Shown here: piece after piece, positions 8,238 through 15,252 of the stretch
Position numbering within the stretch: the stretch's first letter is position 1
Layout of the letters: the number at the start of each line of letters is the position of its first letter
NCBI GenBank assembly: GCA_964641715.1
Contig: CAZXMB010000021.1
Location: forward strand, 1-23,894
DNA: 23,894 nt
From: CAZXMB01 sp964641715
GTDB lineage: Bacteria > Desulfobacterota > BSN033 > UBA1163
Reading direction: 5' to 3'
Position numbers and translations under genes: made by a program
Notes under the pieces: generated by a model
Told to the model about the DNA's origin: nothing
Database searches by the model: none
The model's input: only the letters and a program-made list of their open reading frames with translations

Positions 8238-8440
8238 AGCGGTATCCAGGTGTAGGGAACCCCGTAAATCCTCCTAAGGAGGAATAGTCGGGGACGGACC
8301 CGCCGCTGTAGTCCCGATCCCGAACGAAATTCGGGATAAGTGCCTTAACAAAAAAGCCACTGTCCGAAGCCCTGAGCTTGTCGAAGGGGCAGGATGGGAA
8401 GGCGAGTTAAGGTCGGGAGAGTCAGAAAACCTGCCTGGGT
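8238..8440 (+). ncRNA. Cobalamin (B12) riboswitch aptamer
   Basis: The conserved blocks of cobalamin aptamers appear in order: AGGGAAC near 8253-8260, GACGGACCCGCCGCTGTAG (8293-8311), GCCACTG (8356-8362), GGGAAGGCG (8396-8404) and the B12 box AGTCAGAAAACCTGCC (8420-8435). CCTTAAC (8343-8349) pairs with GTTAAGG (8406-8412), closing the domain around GCCACTG...GGGAAGGC. Two variable arms are filled with palindromic inserts: ATCCCGAA-CGAAA-TTCGGGAT (8317-8337) and a CTGAGCTTGTCGAAG element (8369-8390). The gene it controls is the TonB receptor just downstream. Binding of adenosylcobalamin is expected to lower expression. Confidence 0.9.
8369..8390. repeat. REP-like palindromic element inside a riboswitch arm
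   Basis: GCCC-TGAGCTTGTCGAAG-GGGC is a hairpin-forming unit. Its core (CTGAGCTTGTCGAAG, or CTTCGACAAGCTCAG on the other strand) is, from general knowledge, a very common dispersed intergenic palindrome in many bacterial genomes. Here it forms an extra hairpin between the conserved GCCACTG and GGGAAGGC blocks of the aptamer. A diverged look-alike (CTTGTGCTTGTTGAAAGG, 10871-10888) overlaps the 3' end of the integrase gene. Confidence 0.65.
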
Positions 8441-8496
8441 ACGCTTCACCAAAGGTCTTCGAGGAAAGGACCGTGAAGGGTGCATGCGGGTAAAAA

Positions 8497-8532
8497 CCCC
8501 GGTCTTCCAGAGCGAAGGCTGGGGATTTTTTT
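8497..8532 (+). terminator. Intrinsic terminator of the riboswitch expression platform
   Basis: CCCCGGTCTTC (8497-8507) pairs with GAAGGCTGGGG (8514-8524) over 11 bp, including two G-U pairs, and is followed by A and seven T (8526-8532). It lies about 60 nt after the B12 box and 57 nt before the receptor ATG. This is the expected place for ligand-dependent premature termination. No pairing partner for an antiterminator was worked out. Confidence 0.8.
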
Positions 8533-8589
8533 GGCCCCTTCCTCGGCTAAAACCCATTTTAAGGCCCCTTGGGGTCGAGGAGGTATTCC

Positions 8590-10599
8590 ATGAAACATTT
8601 TGTTCTGCTCATCACCTTATTCGTGCTTCTCATCTCAATCCCTCTCTCCCTCTCCGCACAGGAGAAAGAAGTCACCCTTGAAAAAGTCGTTGTCACTGCC
8701 ACCCGGGATCTACAGGAGGTTAGGAAGATTCCCGCCAATGTGACGGTTATCACCCGGGAGGAGATCGAACGATCAAATGCCAGAGCCCTCGTGGATCTCT
8801 TAAGAGATGAAGCAGGGGTGATGGTCCGTGATTTTACGGGAAATGGGAAGACCGCGACGGTGGACATCAGGGGATTTGGTGAAACAGGTCCCCTCAATAC
8901 CCTGGTGCTTGTGGACGGAAGGAGGGTAAACGAAATTGATCTCAGCGGTGTCGATTGGACCCAGATTCCTATTGATCAAATTGACCGGATTGAGATTCAA
9001 CGGAGTCCGGGAAGTATCCTCTATGGAGACAATGCGGTTGGAGGAGTCATTAACCTCATCACGAAAAAACCTGAAAAACCACTCTCTCTCAGAGGAGAAA
9101 TCATGAGGGGAAGTTACCTTTTCCATAAAGAAAGCGGCTCTGTCTCCGGGAAATGGGGGGCCTTCTCCTCCATGGTTTATGGAGATTATAGCTCAACGGA
9201 AGGATATCGGGAAAACGGTTTTTTACGATATAAGGATTTTGGGGGAACGATCCTCTATGACCTGAGTAAGGCAATCCAATTTTCCTTCACCGGAAGTCTT
9301 CATCGGGACGATTTCGGATTGCCGGGAGCCCTTCCTCAATCCTTATATGAAAATGACCGGAGGACCACTCTCAAGCCGGAGGACAGGGCCGAAACCGACG
9401 ACGGATATTTGACCCTCGGGGCAAAAGCAAATTTAGGAGAGATGGGCCGCATTGAAACCGATCTTTCTTACAGGCATCGGGAAGCGACCAATTCGTTTCT
9501 CTCCTCCCTCCCCACTTCCTCTTTTAAAGACAGGAGGAACCTCACCACCTGGGGATGGACTCCGAAATATATTCTCGAGAAACCCCTCTTAGACCACTCC
9601 AATAAAATCACCTTTGGATTTGATTATTATCACTCGGATTCAAAGGTTGACTCAGAATCCTTCTATATCTTTACGGGGACCACTTTGGACGGCATTGGGG
9701 TTATCAAGAAGTCCTTTGGCCTCTATCTCTTGGATGAGTTTTCCGTTTTAGAAAATTTAATACTTTCTCTCGGGGGGCGTTGGGAATGGGCGACCTATGA
9801 TGTATCCCAGGACCTATCCCGGGTAGAGGATAGAAAAAGGGAATCGGAGCCGGCCTGGAGTATAGGCCTCAATTACCTTTTCGGAAAAGGATCTTCTGCC
9901 TTCTTGAGTGTGAAACGGAGTTTCCGCTTTCCTGTCTCTGATGAATTGATTCAATACACTTTTCCACCCCCCACTTTTCAACCTGTGATTCAAATCAATT
10001 CAACAATGAAGCCGCAGACCGGCTATCACTACGAGGCTGGCGTCCGATATGTCTTGAATGATTGGGCAGAAGGAGATCTCACTCTTTACTGGACTGATCT
10101 TATGGATGAGATTTTTTATAACCCTCTCACCTTCAGCAATGAGAACTATTCCAGGACTCGACGCCGGGGAATGGAGGTCGGCCTCAAGACAAAGCCCCTT
10201 TCATGGCTCCATCTCTGGGGAAACTACGGCTATGTCCATCCCATCCTCCGGGGAGAAACCTTCTCTGGAAACGATATCCCCGGGGTATCCCGTCACAAGG
10301 GCTCCATCGGAACGGATATCCACATGGGTAAAGGATTCCTCTTCAATGTCAGAGCGAATATCGTTGGCTCCCGTCATTTTATCAGTGACTGGGGAAATCA
10401 GGTTGGAAGGCTCGATGGGTACTATTCGCTTGATACTAAGATCTCCTATTCCTGGAAGGGATTGAAGGCCTTTGCCGGCGTCAACAACATTACGAATCAA
10501 AAATATGCTGAATACGGGGTTCTCAACTTCGCCGGGCTCCCTTTTTACTACCCTTCACCGGAGCGGTATTTCTTCGGAGGCATCTCTTATACTTTTTAA
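8590..10599 (+). CDS. btuB: TonB-dependent outer-membrane receptor, probable vitamin B12 receptor
   Basis: A 669-residue outer-membrane beta-barrel that imports its ligand using TonB energy. The start is ATG 8590, 7 nt after AGGAGG. A TTG at 8569 would start inside the ribosome-binding region and is rejected. The signal peptide MKHFVLLITLFVLLISIPLSLSA is followed by a TonB-box-like segment in LEKVVVTATR. The plug domain shows VTVITREEIERS, VDIRGFGETG, VLVDGRRVNEID, IERIEIQR-type and SILYGDNAVGGVINLITKKP motifs. A long barrel ends GGISYTF with the terminal Phe needed for outer-membrane assembly. The cobalamin riboswitch upstream makes a corrinoid the likely cargo, though cobinamide or another corrinoid would also fit. 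No BtuCDF transporter genes follow. A tRNA gene and the integrated element come next. Confidence 0.9.
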   Translation: MKHFVLLITLFVLLISIPLSLSAQEKEVTLEKVVVTATRDLQEVRKIPANVTVITREEIERSNARALVDLLRDEAGVMVRDFTGNGKTATVDIRGFGETGPLNTLVLVDGRRVNEIDLSGVDWTQIPIDQIDRIEIQRSPGSILYGDNAVGGVINLITKKPEKPLSLRGEIMRGSYLFHKESGSVSGKWGAFSSMVYGDYSSTEGYRENGFLRYKDFGGTILYDLSKAIQFSFTGSLHRDDFGLPGALPQSLYENDRRTTLKPEDRAETDDGYLTLGAKANLGEMGRIETDLSYRHREATNSFLSSLPTSSFKDRRNLTTWGWTPKYILEKPLLDHSNKITFGFDYYHSDSKVDSESFYIFTGTTLDGIGVIKKSFGLYLLDEFSVLENLILSLGGRWEWATYDVSQDLSRVEDRKRESEPAWSIGLNYLFGKGSSAFLSVKRSFRFPVSDELIQYTFPPPTFQPVIQINSTMKPQTGYHYEAGVRYVLNDWAEGDLTLYWTDLMDEIFYNPLTFSNENYSRTRRRGMEVGLKTKPLSWLHLWGNYGYVHPILRGETFSGNDIPGVSRHKGSIGTDIHMGKGFLFNVRANIVGSRHFISDWGNQVGRLDGYYSLDTKISYSWKGLKAFAGVNNITNQKYAEYGVLNFAGLPFYYPSPERYFFGGISYTF

Positions 10600-10649
10600 T
10601 TTATATTCAGAATAAAAAACTCGTTCTCAGGGGAATTTTAAACTAACTC

Positions 10650-10678
10650 TTGACACATTGGAGGGGTTGTAATATAAA
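10650..10678 (+). promoter_or_regulatory. tRNA-Phe promoter
   Basis: TTGACA (10650-10655), a 17-nt spacer and TATAAA (10673-10678) form a near-consensus sigma-70 promoter. The predicted start is about 13 nt upstream of the mature tRNA 5' end. It lies on the host side of attL, so integration does not disturb it. Confidence 0.8.
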
Positions 10679-10697
10679 ATCACTAAATACTTTGGAT

Positions 10698-10773
<76 letters not shown>

Positions 10774-10780
10774 TGAAATC

Positions 10781-10815
10781 AAGGGGTTAGCTGAGGTAGG
10801 GTTAGCCCCTTTTTT
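10781..10815 (+). terminator. Element-borne intrinsic terminator behind tRNA-Phe
   Basis: AAGGGGTTAGC (10781-10791) pairs with GTTAGCCCCTT (10801-10811) over 11 bp, with two G-U pairs, and runs into six T. It lies just inside the element, 11 nt from the tRNA 3' end. It would end the tRNA transcript after the original downstream sequence was displaced to beyond attR. It also stops host transcription from entering the integrase gene antisense. Confidence 0.8.
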
Positions 10816-10856
10816 ATTACTTAGCCTAAACCGTGCCCATAAAGTTTCCATCTCGA

Positions 10857-12092
10857 TTAATTCACCATTCCTTGTGCTTGTTGAAAGGGGATAACCTCTC
10901 CACGCCTGGTAATTTCAACCGTGGAGTCTTGCTTCTCGTGGTATATCTGTTTTCGCCTTGCAGCTTCCCTTAAATCCTGATCGCTAACTATGTTATACCG
11001 ATCAAACACGCTTCTTGTCTTGTGCCCTGAAATCTCCATTGCCACTCTTTCTGGGGTCCCACTTCTAATCATGTCCCTTATTGCTGTCCTTCTGAAATCA
11101 TGGGGTATTTTTGTAGGAACCCTGACTATTTTCTCTTCGCCCTTTTTGTTTTTAATCACAACCACATTCCCGTTATCATCCTTCAAGGGTTCCCAAAGAC
11201 CAGCTTTAATACATGCTGAATTCCATGCCTTCCGGAATCCTTTGATCTGTACCCCATCCCGTTGGAAGAGGTAAGGACAACCCAATTGCCTCTTACTGTG
11301 GAGCTTGCGCATCTCCTGTAAAAGTTCTTCGTTCATATAAAGGGTTCGTCCTTTCTCGTTCTTCGTCTCCCCTGGATCAAGCCTTACCGTCCCTTGCTCC
11401 AAATCAACCTTATCCCAGGTTAAGCCAAGGATCTCCGCTTTTCTCCATCCTGAATGATAGTAAAAGACAATGATCGGTCTTAACTCCTCCGGTAATGCAT
11501 CCTTGACAGCCAAATACTCCCCATATTCAAAAAATCCCTTTCTAACATTGGACTCTTTCAACATGGGAATATAGGGAATCAGATTGACCTTTGGGGGGGT
11601 GCATTGGGAAGCAAGATGAAACATTCTCTTCAAAGCTGCCAGTTCCCTGTTTATTGAAGCATTGGACATACCGGCCCCCATCCTCTTCTCGATGTAGGTC
11701 TTAACTTTGGCTGTTGTAACATCAACGGCCTTCATCCCCCCAAAAAACTCTTTGAGGTATTTTACTGATCGCTCTGCTTTGGTCAAAGTGTCCTTCCCGT
11801 TGATTCGATAATCCGTCAAGAAGTCCTCAGCCAATTCCCCGAAAGTCACCTTGTCAAAATAAATCCCTGGAAGCTTGCCCTCCGAAATCTCCCCTTGTCT
11901 CTTTTTCAAAAGGCGCTCAGCCTTCGTGATCTTATCGGTTTTGCAAGATTCGCGCAAAGGCTTGCCGTTGCGGAAATACTTAATCCAGTAAATGCTTCCT
12001 TCGATTAGTTTCCCCGTTTTGGGATCCCTCCATTTTGGCCTGTAAATACTTCCTGTACCCCTTGGCCTTCTCTGCTTCTTCTCTTCATCCAT
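10857..12092 (-). CDS. Tyrosine recombinase/integrase
   Basis: A 411-residue phage-type integrase that would catalyse attP x attB recombination in the tRNA-Phe gene. Layout: a basic N-terminal arm-binding region (RRPRGTGSIYRPKWRD...YWIKYFRNGK, about 8-45), a SAM-like core-binding domain (about 82-165), and a catalytic domain with Arg217 (HSGWRKAE), His331 and Arg334 (HDFRR), His357 (SGHKT) and the nucleophile Tyr366 (DRYN). All are present, so it is probably active. Start ATG 12092 follows AGGAGG by 8 nt. A longer ORF from 12140 has no such site. The start overlaps the end of the upstream XRE gene by 8 nt, implying translational coupling. It reads toward attL, the usual position for tRNA-targeting integrases. 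Confidence 0.95.
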   Translation of the reverse strand: MDEEKKQRRPRGTGSIYRPKWRDPKTGKLIEGSIYWIKYFRNGKPLRESCKTDKITKAERLLKKRQGEISEGKLPGIYFDKVTFGELAEDFLTDYRINGKDTLTKAERSVKYLKEFFGGMKAVDVTTAKVKTYIEKRMGAGMSNASINRELAALKRMFHLASQCTPPKVNLIPYIPMLKESNVRKGFFEYGEYLAVKDALPEELRPIIVFYYHSGWRKAEILGLTWDKVDLEQGTVRLDPGETKNEKGRTLYMNEELLQEMRKLHSKRQLGCPYLFQRDGVQIKGFRKAWNSACIKAGLWEPLKDDNGNVVVIKNKKGEEKIVRVPTKIPHDFRRTAIRDMIRSGTPERVAMEISGHKTRSVFDRYNIVSDQDLREAARRKQIYHEKQDSTVEITRRGEVIPFQQAQGMVN

Positions 12093-12309
12093 CTTTTTCA
12101 CCTCCTTTCCTTTTGGATTTTTTGATAAGCTTAATATCATACCTCAGGTGATCTAAGATTTTGTCAACAGTCTTAGCCCCAAGGTTCCCCCCATTTTTAA
12201 GGGCTTTGTAGAGAGAAGAAAAATCAACATCAATAGCCTTTGCCACGCTGTAGATCGTGGTTTTTTCTTTCTTGATTATTTCCCGTAATGCTCTTACGAT
12301 TTTATTCAT
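12085..12309 (-). CDS. Small XRE/HTH-type regulator coupled to integrase, leaderless mRNA likely
   Basis: A 74-residue helix-turn-helix protein. KEKTTIYSVAKAIDVDFSSLYKALKN (about 14-39) matches the lambda-repressor/XRE DNA-binding pattern, and the C-terminal tail is lysine-rich (KLIKKSKRKGGEKDG). It is too short for a separate dimerisation or cleavage domain, so it is more like a Cro-size protein than a full CI. The ATG sits exactly at the predicted +1 of a strong promoter (12345-12317), leaving no room for a ribosome-binding site. The stop overlaps the integrase ATG by 8 nt. Likely role: control of int expression, and possibly of its own promoter. Confidence 0.8.
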   Translation of the reverse strand: MNKIVRALREIIKKEKTTIYSVAKAIDVDFSSLYKALKNGGNLGAKTVDKILDHLRYDIKLIKKSKRKGGEKDG

Positions 12310-12316
12310 ATTGGTT

Positions 12317-12345
12317 TATATACCATTACCGCTTTTTCTTGTCAA
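12317..12345 (-). promoter_or_regulatory. Strong promoter of the XRE-integrase operon
   Basis: On the minus strand TTGACA (12345-12340), a 17-nt spacer and TATATA (12322-12317). The start would fall at 12310-12309, the A of the regulator's ATG. The -10 box lies in a partial dyad, TGGT-TTATAT-ACCA on the plus strand, a possible operator half-site pair. Confidence 0.75.
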
Positions 12346-12381
12346 GGTGTTTCTTTTCACAAGCCCATTTTTTTGACTTCC

Positions 12382-12624
12382 CTAAATATAGGTAATCTTA
12401 TTCTTTGAGATATAGCTCTCCAAATCCTTAACATCAACGAAAATCCGTTTACCCTCTCTCACGATTGGAATAGACCCCTTCCAAACCAATTCCCTCATGC
12501 TCCACAAGGTCCGGCCAAGGTAATGGGCAGCTTCCGGGAGGCTGTAAAGGCGCTTAGGATAACTAATCCCCTGCGCCTGTCCTACTTGCTGATTTCTAAT
12601 GCTATTTATTTCACCCTTGCCCAT
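12382..12624 (-). CDS. AlpA/MerR-type helix-turn-helix protein, excisionase-like
   Basis: An 80-residue DNA-binding protein. The segment RLYSLPEAAHYLGRTLWSMRELVWKGSIPIVREGKRIFVDVKDLESYISKNK (about 25-76) matches the MerR-like winged-helix family (HTH_17) that includes phage excisionases and AlpA. The hallmarks are S-x-x-EAA-x-x-LG, the W-x-x-R helix, and a wing reading I-P-x-x-R-x-G-x-R-x-x-V followed by DLE-x-Y. Such proteins bend DNA at att sites or activate island genes. In Gram-negative phage satellites AlpA-type proteins are key regulators. Its place beside the integrase supports an excision or induction role. The start is ATG 12624, with only a weak AGGACAGG upstream. Confidence 0.8.
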   Translation of the reverse strand: MGKGEINSIRNQQVGQAQGISYPKRLYSLPEAAHYLGRTLWSMRELVWKGSIPIVREGKRIFVDVKDLESYISKNKITYI

Positions 12625-12666
12625 TCTTTGCCTGTCCTATTTTTCCAATTAGATCTTCATTTGAAT

Positions 12667-12861
12667 TTAAAAAACTCTCTGCTCTTTATTTTCCCTCAAT
12701 GCTTTAAACTCCTTCACCATTGAAAGGATTAACCTCTGATACTCGCTTAAAATCCTCCTGAGCCCCTTCAAATTGCTTACCAGAGCCATCTCATTAATCC
12801 TCCGCTCCAAGGTAAGCATCTCCCCCCACTTATCAGGTCTATTCGTCTTCATCCAGGGCAA
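12667..12861 (-). CDS. Small hypothetical protein downstream of the replication gene
   Basis: Unrecognised; 64 residues from TTG 12861, or 61 from ATG 12852. It is mostly amphipathic helix (TLERRINEMALVSNLKGLRRILSEYQRLILSMVKEFKAL), possibly a coiled coil. The same frame stays open to 12930 and its translation (ATASELIEATLEHIAKTYQ, then SGTLP) looks like real protein. The gene may therefore begin further upstream and overlap the replication-gene end, or the start may have been lost to a one-base change in the GGG at 12928-12931. A weak GGGA precedes the ATG. It is probably in the same operon as the replication gene. Function unknown. Confidence 0.55.
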   Translation of the reverse strand: MPWMKTNRPDKWGEMLTLERRINEMALVSNLKGLRRILSEYQRLILSMVKEFKALRENKEQRVF

Positions 12862-12904
12862 TGTCCCAGATTGATAAGTCTTGGCGATGTGTTCAAGGGT
12901 GGCT

Positions 12905-14920
12905 TCAATAAGTTCGCTGGCCGTCGCCCATCACCTCATAAAAATCGCATTTTGAAGGGACTTTTTCTCCCTCTTTTTGGGTTGAAAATTCTCTCCCAAT
13001 TCTCTCCTGAACCTTTTCATCTTTTCTAAATTCGTCGGGAGAGATATTCACTAATAATTCTGAATGGTTATTGTTACTTTTTATTTCTCTCCTGCTCTCC
13101 TCAATATACTCTGAGGAGAGAAAGAGAGAATTTTTTTCATAAATGAAAGGGTCTCCTCTTTTACCCTTTCCTGTGCGAATTATTTTCTTCTGTTCAAAAA
13201 GTTGTCGGAGTGCCTTCGATACAATAGAATGGCCTTTCCCTGCCCGTTCCCATATTTCCTTTTCGCTCAGTGGTGTCTCTTCCAATATTTGAAGGATCAC
13301 CGGAATAGTCTCCTCAACTTCAACCATCTCCCGATTTCCAGTTGCCCTAAGGGTTCCATCTGACTCTAACACTACCACTGTTTCAGATAAGTCCTCTCCA
13401 TACCTCTGGATGGTAAAAAGTATTCTACTTTCCTTATTTCGTTTTTTAATATGGATAGACGTATCTACCCCACCCAATAACCCCGTAGAGCCTAAGATAT
13501 CATCCCCATCTGGGCGGTCTTTTTTCCCTGCATGGTGAAGTAATTGGATATGGCAATTAAACTGTCTTGCAGTTGCCATAAGGGGTTCTAATGCCCTTGT
13601 GACCTGGGCATAGTCATTAAGGTCTTTTACCCTACAAAACTTTTGCAAAATATCAATGACCAGTAGTTTGGCTCCTGTCTCTTCGATAAGAGGAATGACT
13701 TCTTGCATGGCCTCAAAAGGGGCTGGCCCGAAGTGAAAGATTAAGGGTTCATCGGTTATCCCTATTTGGGAAAGTTTCTTCTGGACTTCTCTTTTCTTCT
13801 CCTCTAATGCTAAGTAAACGACAGGGCCTTTTTGCGTTTTCCTACCAAGAAGATCGTCTCCACGGGAAACAGCAACCGCCAAATTAAATGCAAATGTCGT
13901 CTTACCTACTTTTGGTTTCGCAATTACCAAGGATAAACCACCGGAAGGGAGAATCCCATCCCATAACCAATCTGTTTCAGGTTCTTGATTGGAAAGAAGG
14001 TCTTTAACATGAATGAGTGAAAAATTATGTTTACAAATCTGAGCATTTTTAGTGATATCTTTTTTTTCTGCTTCGATGGGATGATTCCTTTTGTGAGCCT
14101 TAATCACCGAGTCAAGGCAGGTTTCAATTTCCTTCTGTGGCAGTGGGGGTTTGAATTGAGAATTAGTAGCTAATAGGATAGGAAGGGTTTCCTCTCTTGA
14201 AAGCCCCTTCCCAATGTATCTACCAGCTAATCTTGTGATGGCATTATTCCTCTCCCCCTCTGAAACTCCTTCTAATAGTTCTTTTTCCCATCCTGCAGGG
14301 ATATGTTTTTCCTCTCCATTTGGGATATCTTCCACCCGTGGTAAAAAATCAAAATCAGGGAGGTTATATTCTTTCTGCGGTTTAAAGACGATTAGGGTCA
14401 CTTCTCTTGGAGGGGCATACTTATAATTGAGAGTTTTAGGAATCCTAAGAATCCGTGAGGCGTCGGTTGAACCCATATCCCCATTAAAATAGGAAGCAAG
14501 CCTTTTGAGAAGATTCTCAACTTGTGATATTTCCTCTTTTGAAGCAGGACTCTTCAGTAGCCAATAGATGTGGATTCCTCCACCACTATTTATCAAGAAA
14601 GAAGGCTTTAAAGGGAAGTCCTGATATCGTTGTCGAATCTCATTCTTTTTTTCTTCTGGAAAACCTTCCATATCTACATCAACCCATAAGGCAGGGATTT
14701 GAAGAATACCGCTCTTTGACCCATCACCATCAACCCTTGTTGCGGCCCCAAAATAAGCATTTTGTTCTTTGTTAGCTTCCAGAATAGCAGGGATGGAATC
14801 TATCTTTGACAATGGTAGGAAAATATTTTTTGCAGAGGGTAAAAGGCGGAAGTTAACAAAGCCTCCCCTACAATGCTGGTAGAGGGATTTGAAAAAGGTA
14901 ACGGCAGGGTGTTTATCCAT
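12905..14920 (-). CDS. Replication protein: AEP primase + PriCT_1 + RecA-like ATPase + winged helix
   Basis: A 671-residue fused primase-helicase for element DNA replication. Residues about 1-180 form an archaeo-eukaryotic primase/polymerase fold with the metal-binding motif WVDVD (79-83), the SGGGIHIYW nucleotide-binding motif (112-120) and third acidic residue Asp153 in STDASRILRIP. Residues about 211-276 match PriCT_1 (GERNNAITRLAGRYIGKGLS...PPLPQKEIE). Residues about 318-500 are a RepA/AAA_25-type RecA fold with Walker A AKPKVGKTT (334-342), EE in YLALEEKKREV, Walker B LLVIDIL (419-425) and LLHHAGK. Residues about 535-600 resemble a winged helix. Start ATG 14920 follows GGAGAGGGGG and overlaps the upstream XRE gene by 8 nt; two upstream ATGs (14944, 14941) lack a site. 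The last ~60 residues are charged and of unknown role. Confidence 0.87.
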   Translation of the reverse strand: MDKHPAVTFFKSLYQHCRGGFVNFRLLPSAKNIFLPLSKIDSIPAILEANKEQNAYFGAATRVDGDGSKSGILQIPALWVDVDMEGFPEEKKNEIRQRYQDFPLKPSFLINSGGGIHIYWLLKSPASKEEISQVENLLKRLASYFNGDMGSTDASRILRIPKTLNYKYAPPREVTLIVFKPQKEYNLPDFDFLPRVEDIPNGEEKHIPAGWEKELLEGVSEGERNNAITRLAGRYIGKGLSREETLPILLATNSQFKPPLPQKEIETCLDSVIKAHKRNHPIEAEKKDITKNAQICKHNFSLIHVKDLLSNQEPETDWLWDGILPSGGLSLVIAKPKVGKTTFAFNLAVAVSRGDDLLGRKTQKGPVVYLALEEKKREVQKKLSQIGITDEPLIFHFGPAPFEAMQEVIPLIEETGAKLLVIDILQKFCRVKDLNDYAQVTRALEPLMATARQFNCHIQLLHHAGKKDRPDGDDILGSTGLLGGVDTSIHIKKRNKESRILFTIQRYGEDLSETVVVLESDGTLRATGNREMVEVEETIPVILQILEETPLSEKEIWERAGKGHSIVSKALRQLFEQKKIIRTGKGKRGDPFIYEKNSLFLSSEYIEESRREIKSNNNHSELLVNISPDEFRKDEKVQERIGREFSTQKEGEKVPSKCDFYEVMGDGQRTY

Positions 14921-15149
14921 GTTGGCTGTCCCCCTCTCCATCATTGTCCAGGATTAGAGCCATCACCTCCTTGAAAGGAATACCAAGGGCCTTCGCAATG
15001 GCCCCTATCTCTCCCTCCTTGGGTTTGACCTCTCCACGTTCAATTAAGGACAACCGAGTTTGAATAATTCCAGTGGATCGGGCTAAATCCCATTGACTCA
15101 TAAATCTCTTCCTACGCTCCACCTCAAGTTTTGTCACAGGGAATGCCAT
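14913..15149 (-). CDS. XRE-family transcriptional regulator coupled to the replication gene
   Basis: A 78-residue Cro/C1-type helix-turn-helix protein. RRKRFMSQWDLARSTGIIQTRLSLIERGEVKPKEGEIGAIAKALGIPFKEV (about 12-62) shows the classic five-helix pattern, with Q-W-D-L-A and R-L-S-L-I-E-R-G at the recognition helix. The start is ATG 15149 behind GGGAGG (8-nt spacing). The stop overlaps the replication-gene ATG by 8 nt, so the two are probably translated as a coupled pair. An intrinsic terminator lies about 10 nt upstream of the ribosome-binding site. Expression may therefore depend on read-through or on a start within that hairpin region. Likely role: control of replication-operon expression. 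Confidence 0.85.
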   Translation of the reverse strand: MAFPVTKLEVERRKRFMSQWDLARSTGIIQTRLSLIERGEVKPKEGEIGAIAKALGIPFKEVMALILDNDGEGDSQHG

Positions 15150-15168
15150 CGTTTAATCCTCCCTTCAG

Positions 15169-15202
15169 AAAAAATAAAGGCGTGAGTTATATCCCACGCC
15201 TT
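15169..15202 (-). terminator. Intrinsic terminator directly before the XRE-replication operon
   Basis: AAGGCGTG (15177-15184) and CACGCCTT (15195-15202) form a perfect 8-bp stem with a 10-nt loop. On the minus strand it runs into TATTTTTT. It ends transcripts from the zinc-finger gene at 15253-16152. It sits within 10 nt of the next ribosome-binding site, so it may also act as an attenuator. Confidence 0.8.
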
Positions 15203-15252
15203 CAATATATTTAAATGCAAGCGTAAATAAAAGGTAACGCCGTTAACCCTTT

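Noticed and set aside
8345..8681. Short frames across the B12 leader
   Set aside because: They cover the riboswitch, the REP-like palindrome and the terminator. The translated LRQAQG is a by-product of the palindrome.
10868..10890. Second copy of the REP-like palindrome at the end of the integrase gene
   Set aside because: It resembles the core but has several differences and encodes the integrase C-terminus. Chance similarity cannot be excluded.
12141..12381. Toxin-antitoxin pair formed by the XRE protein and its neighbours
   Set aside because: The overlapping partner is the integrase and no toxin-like small protein adjoins it.
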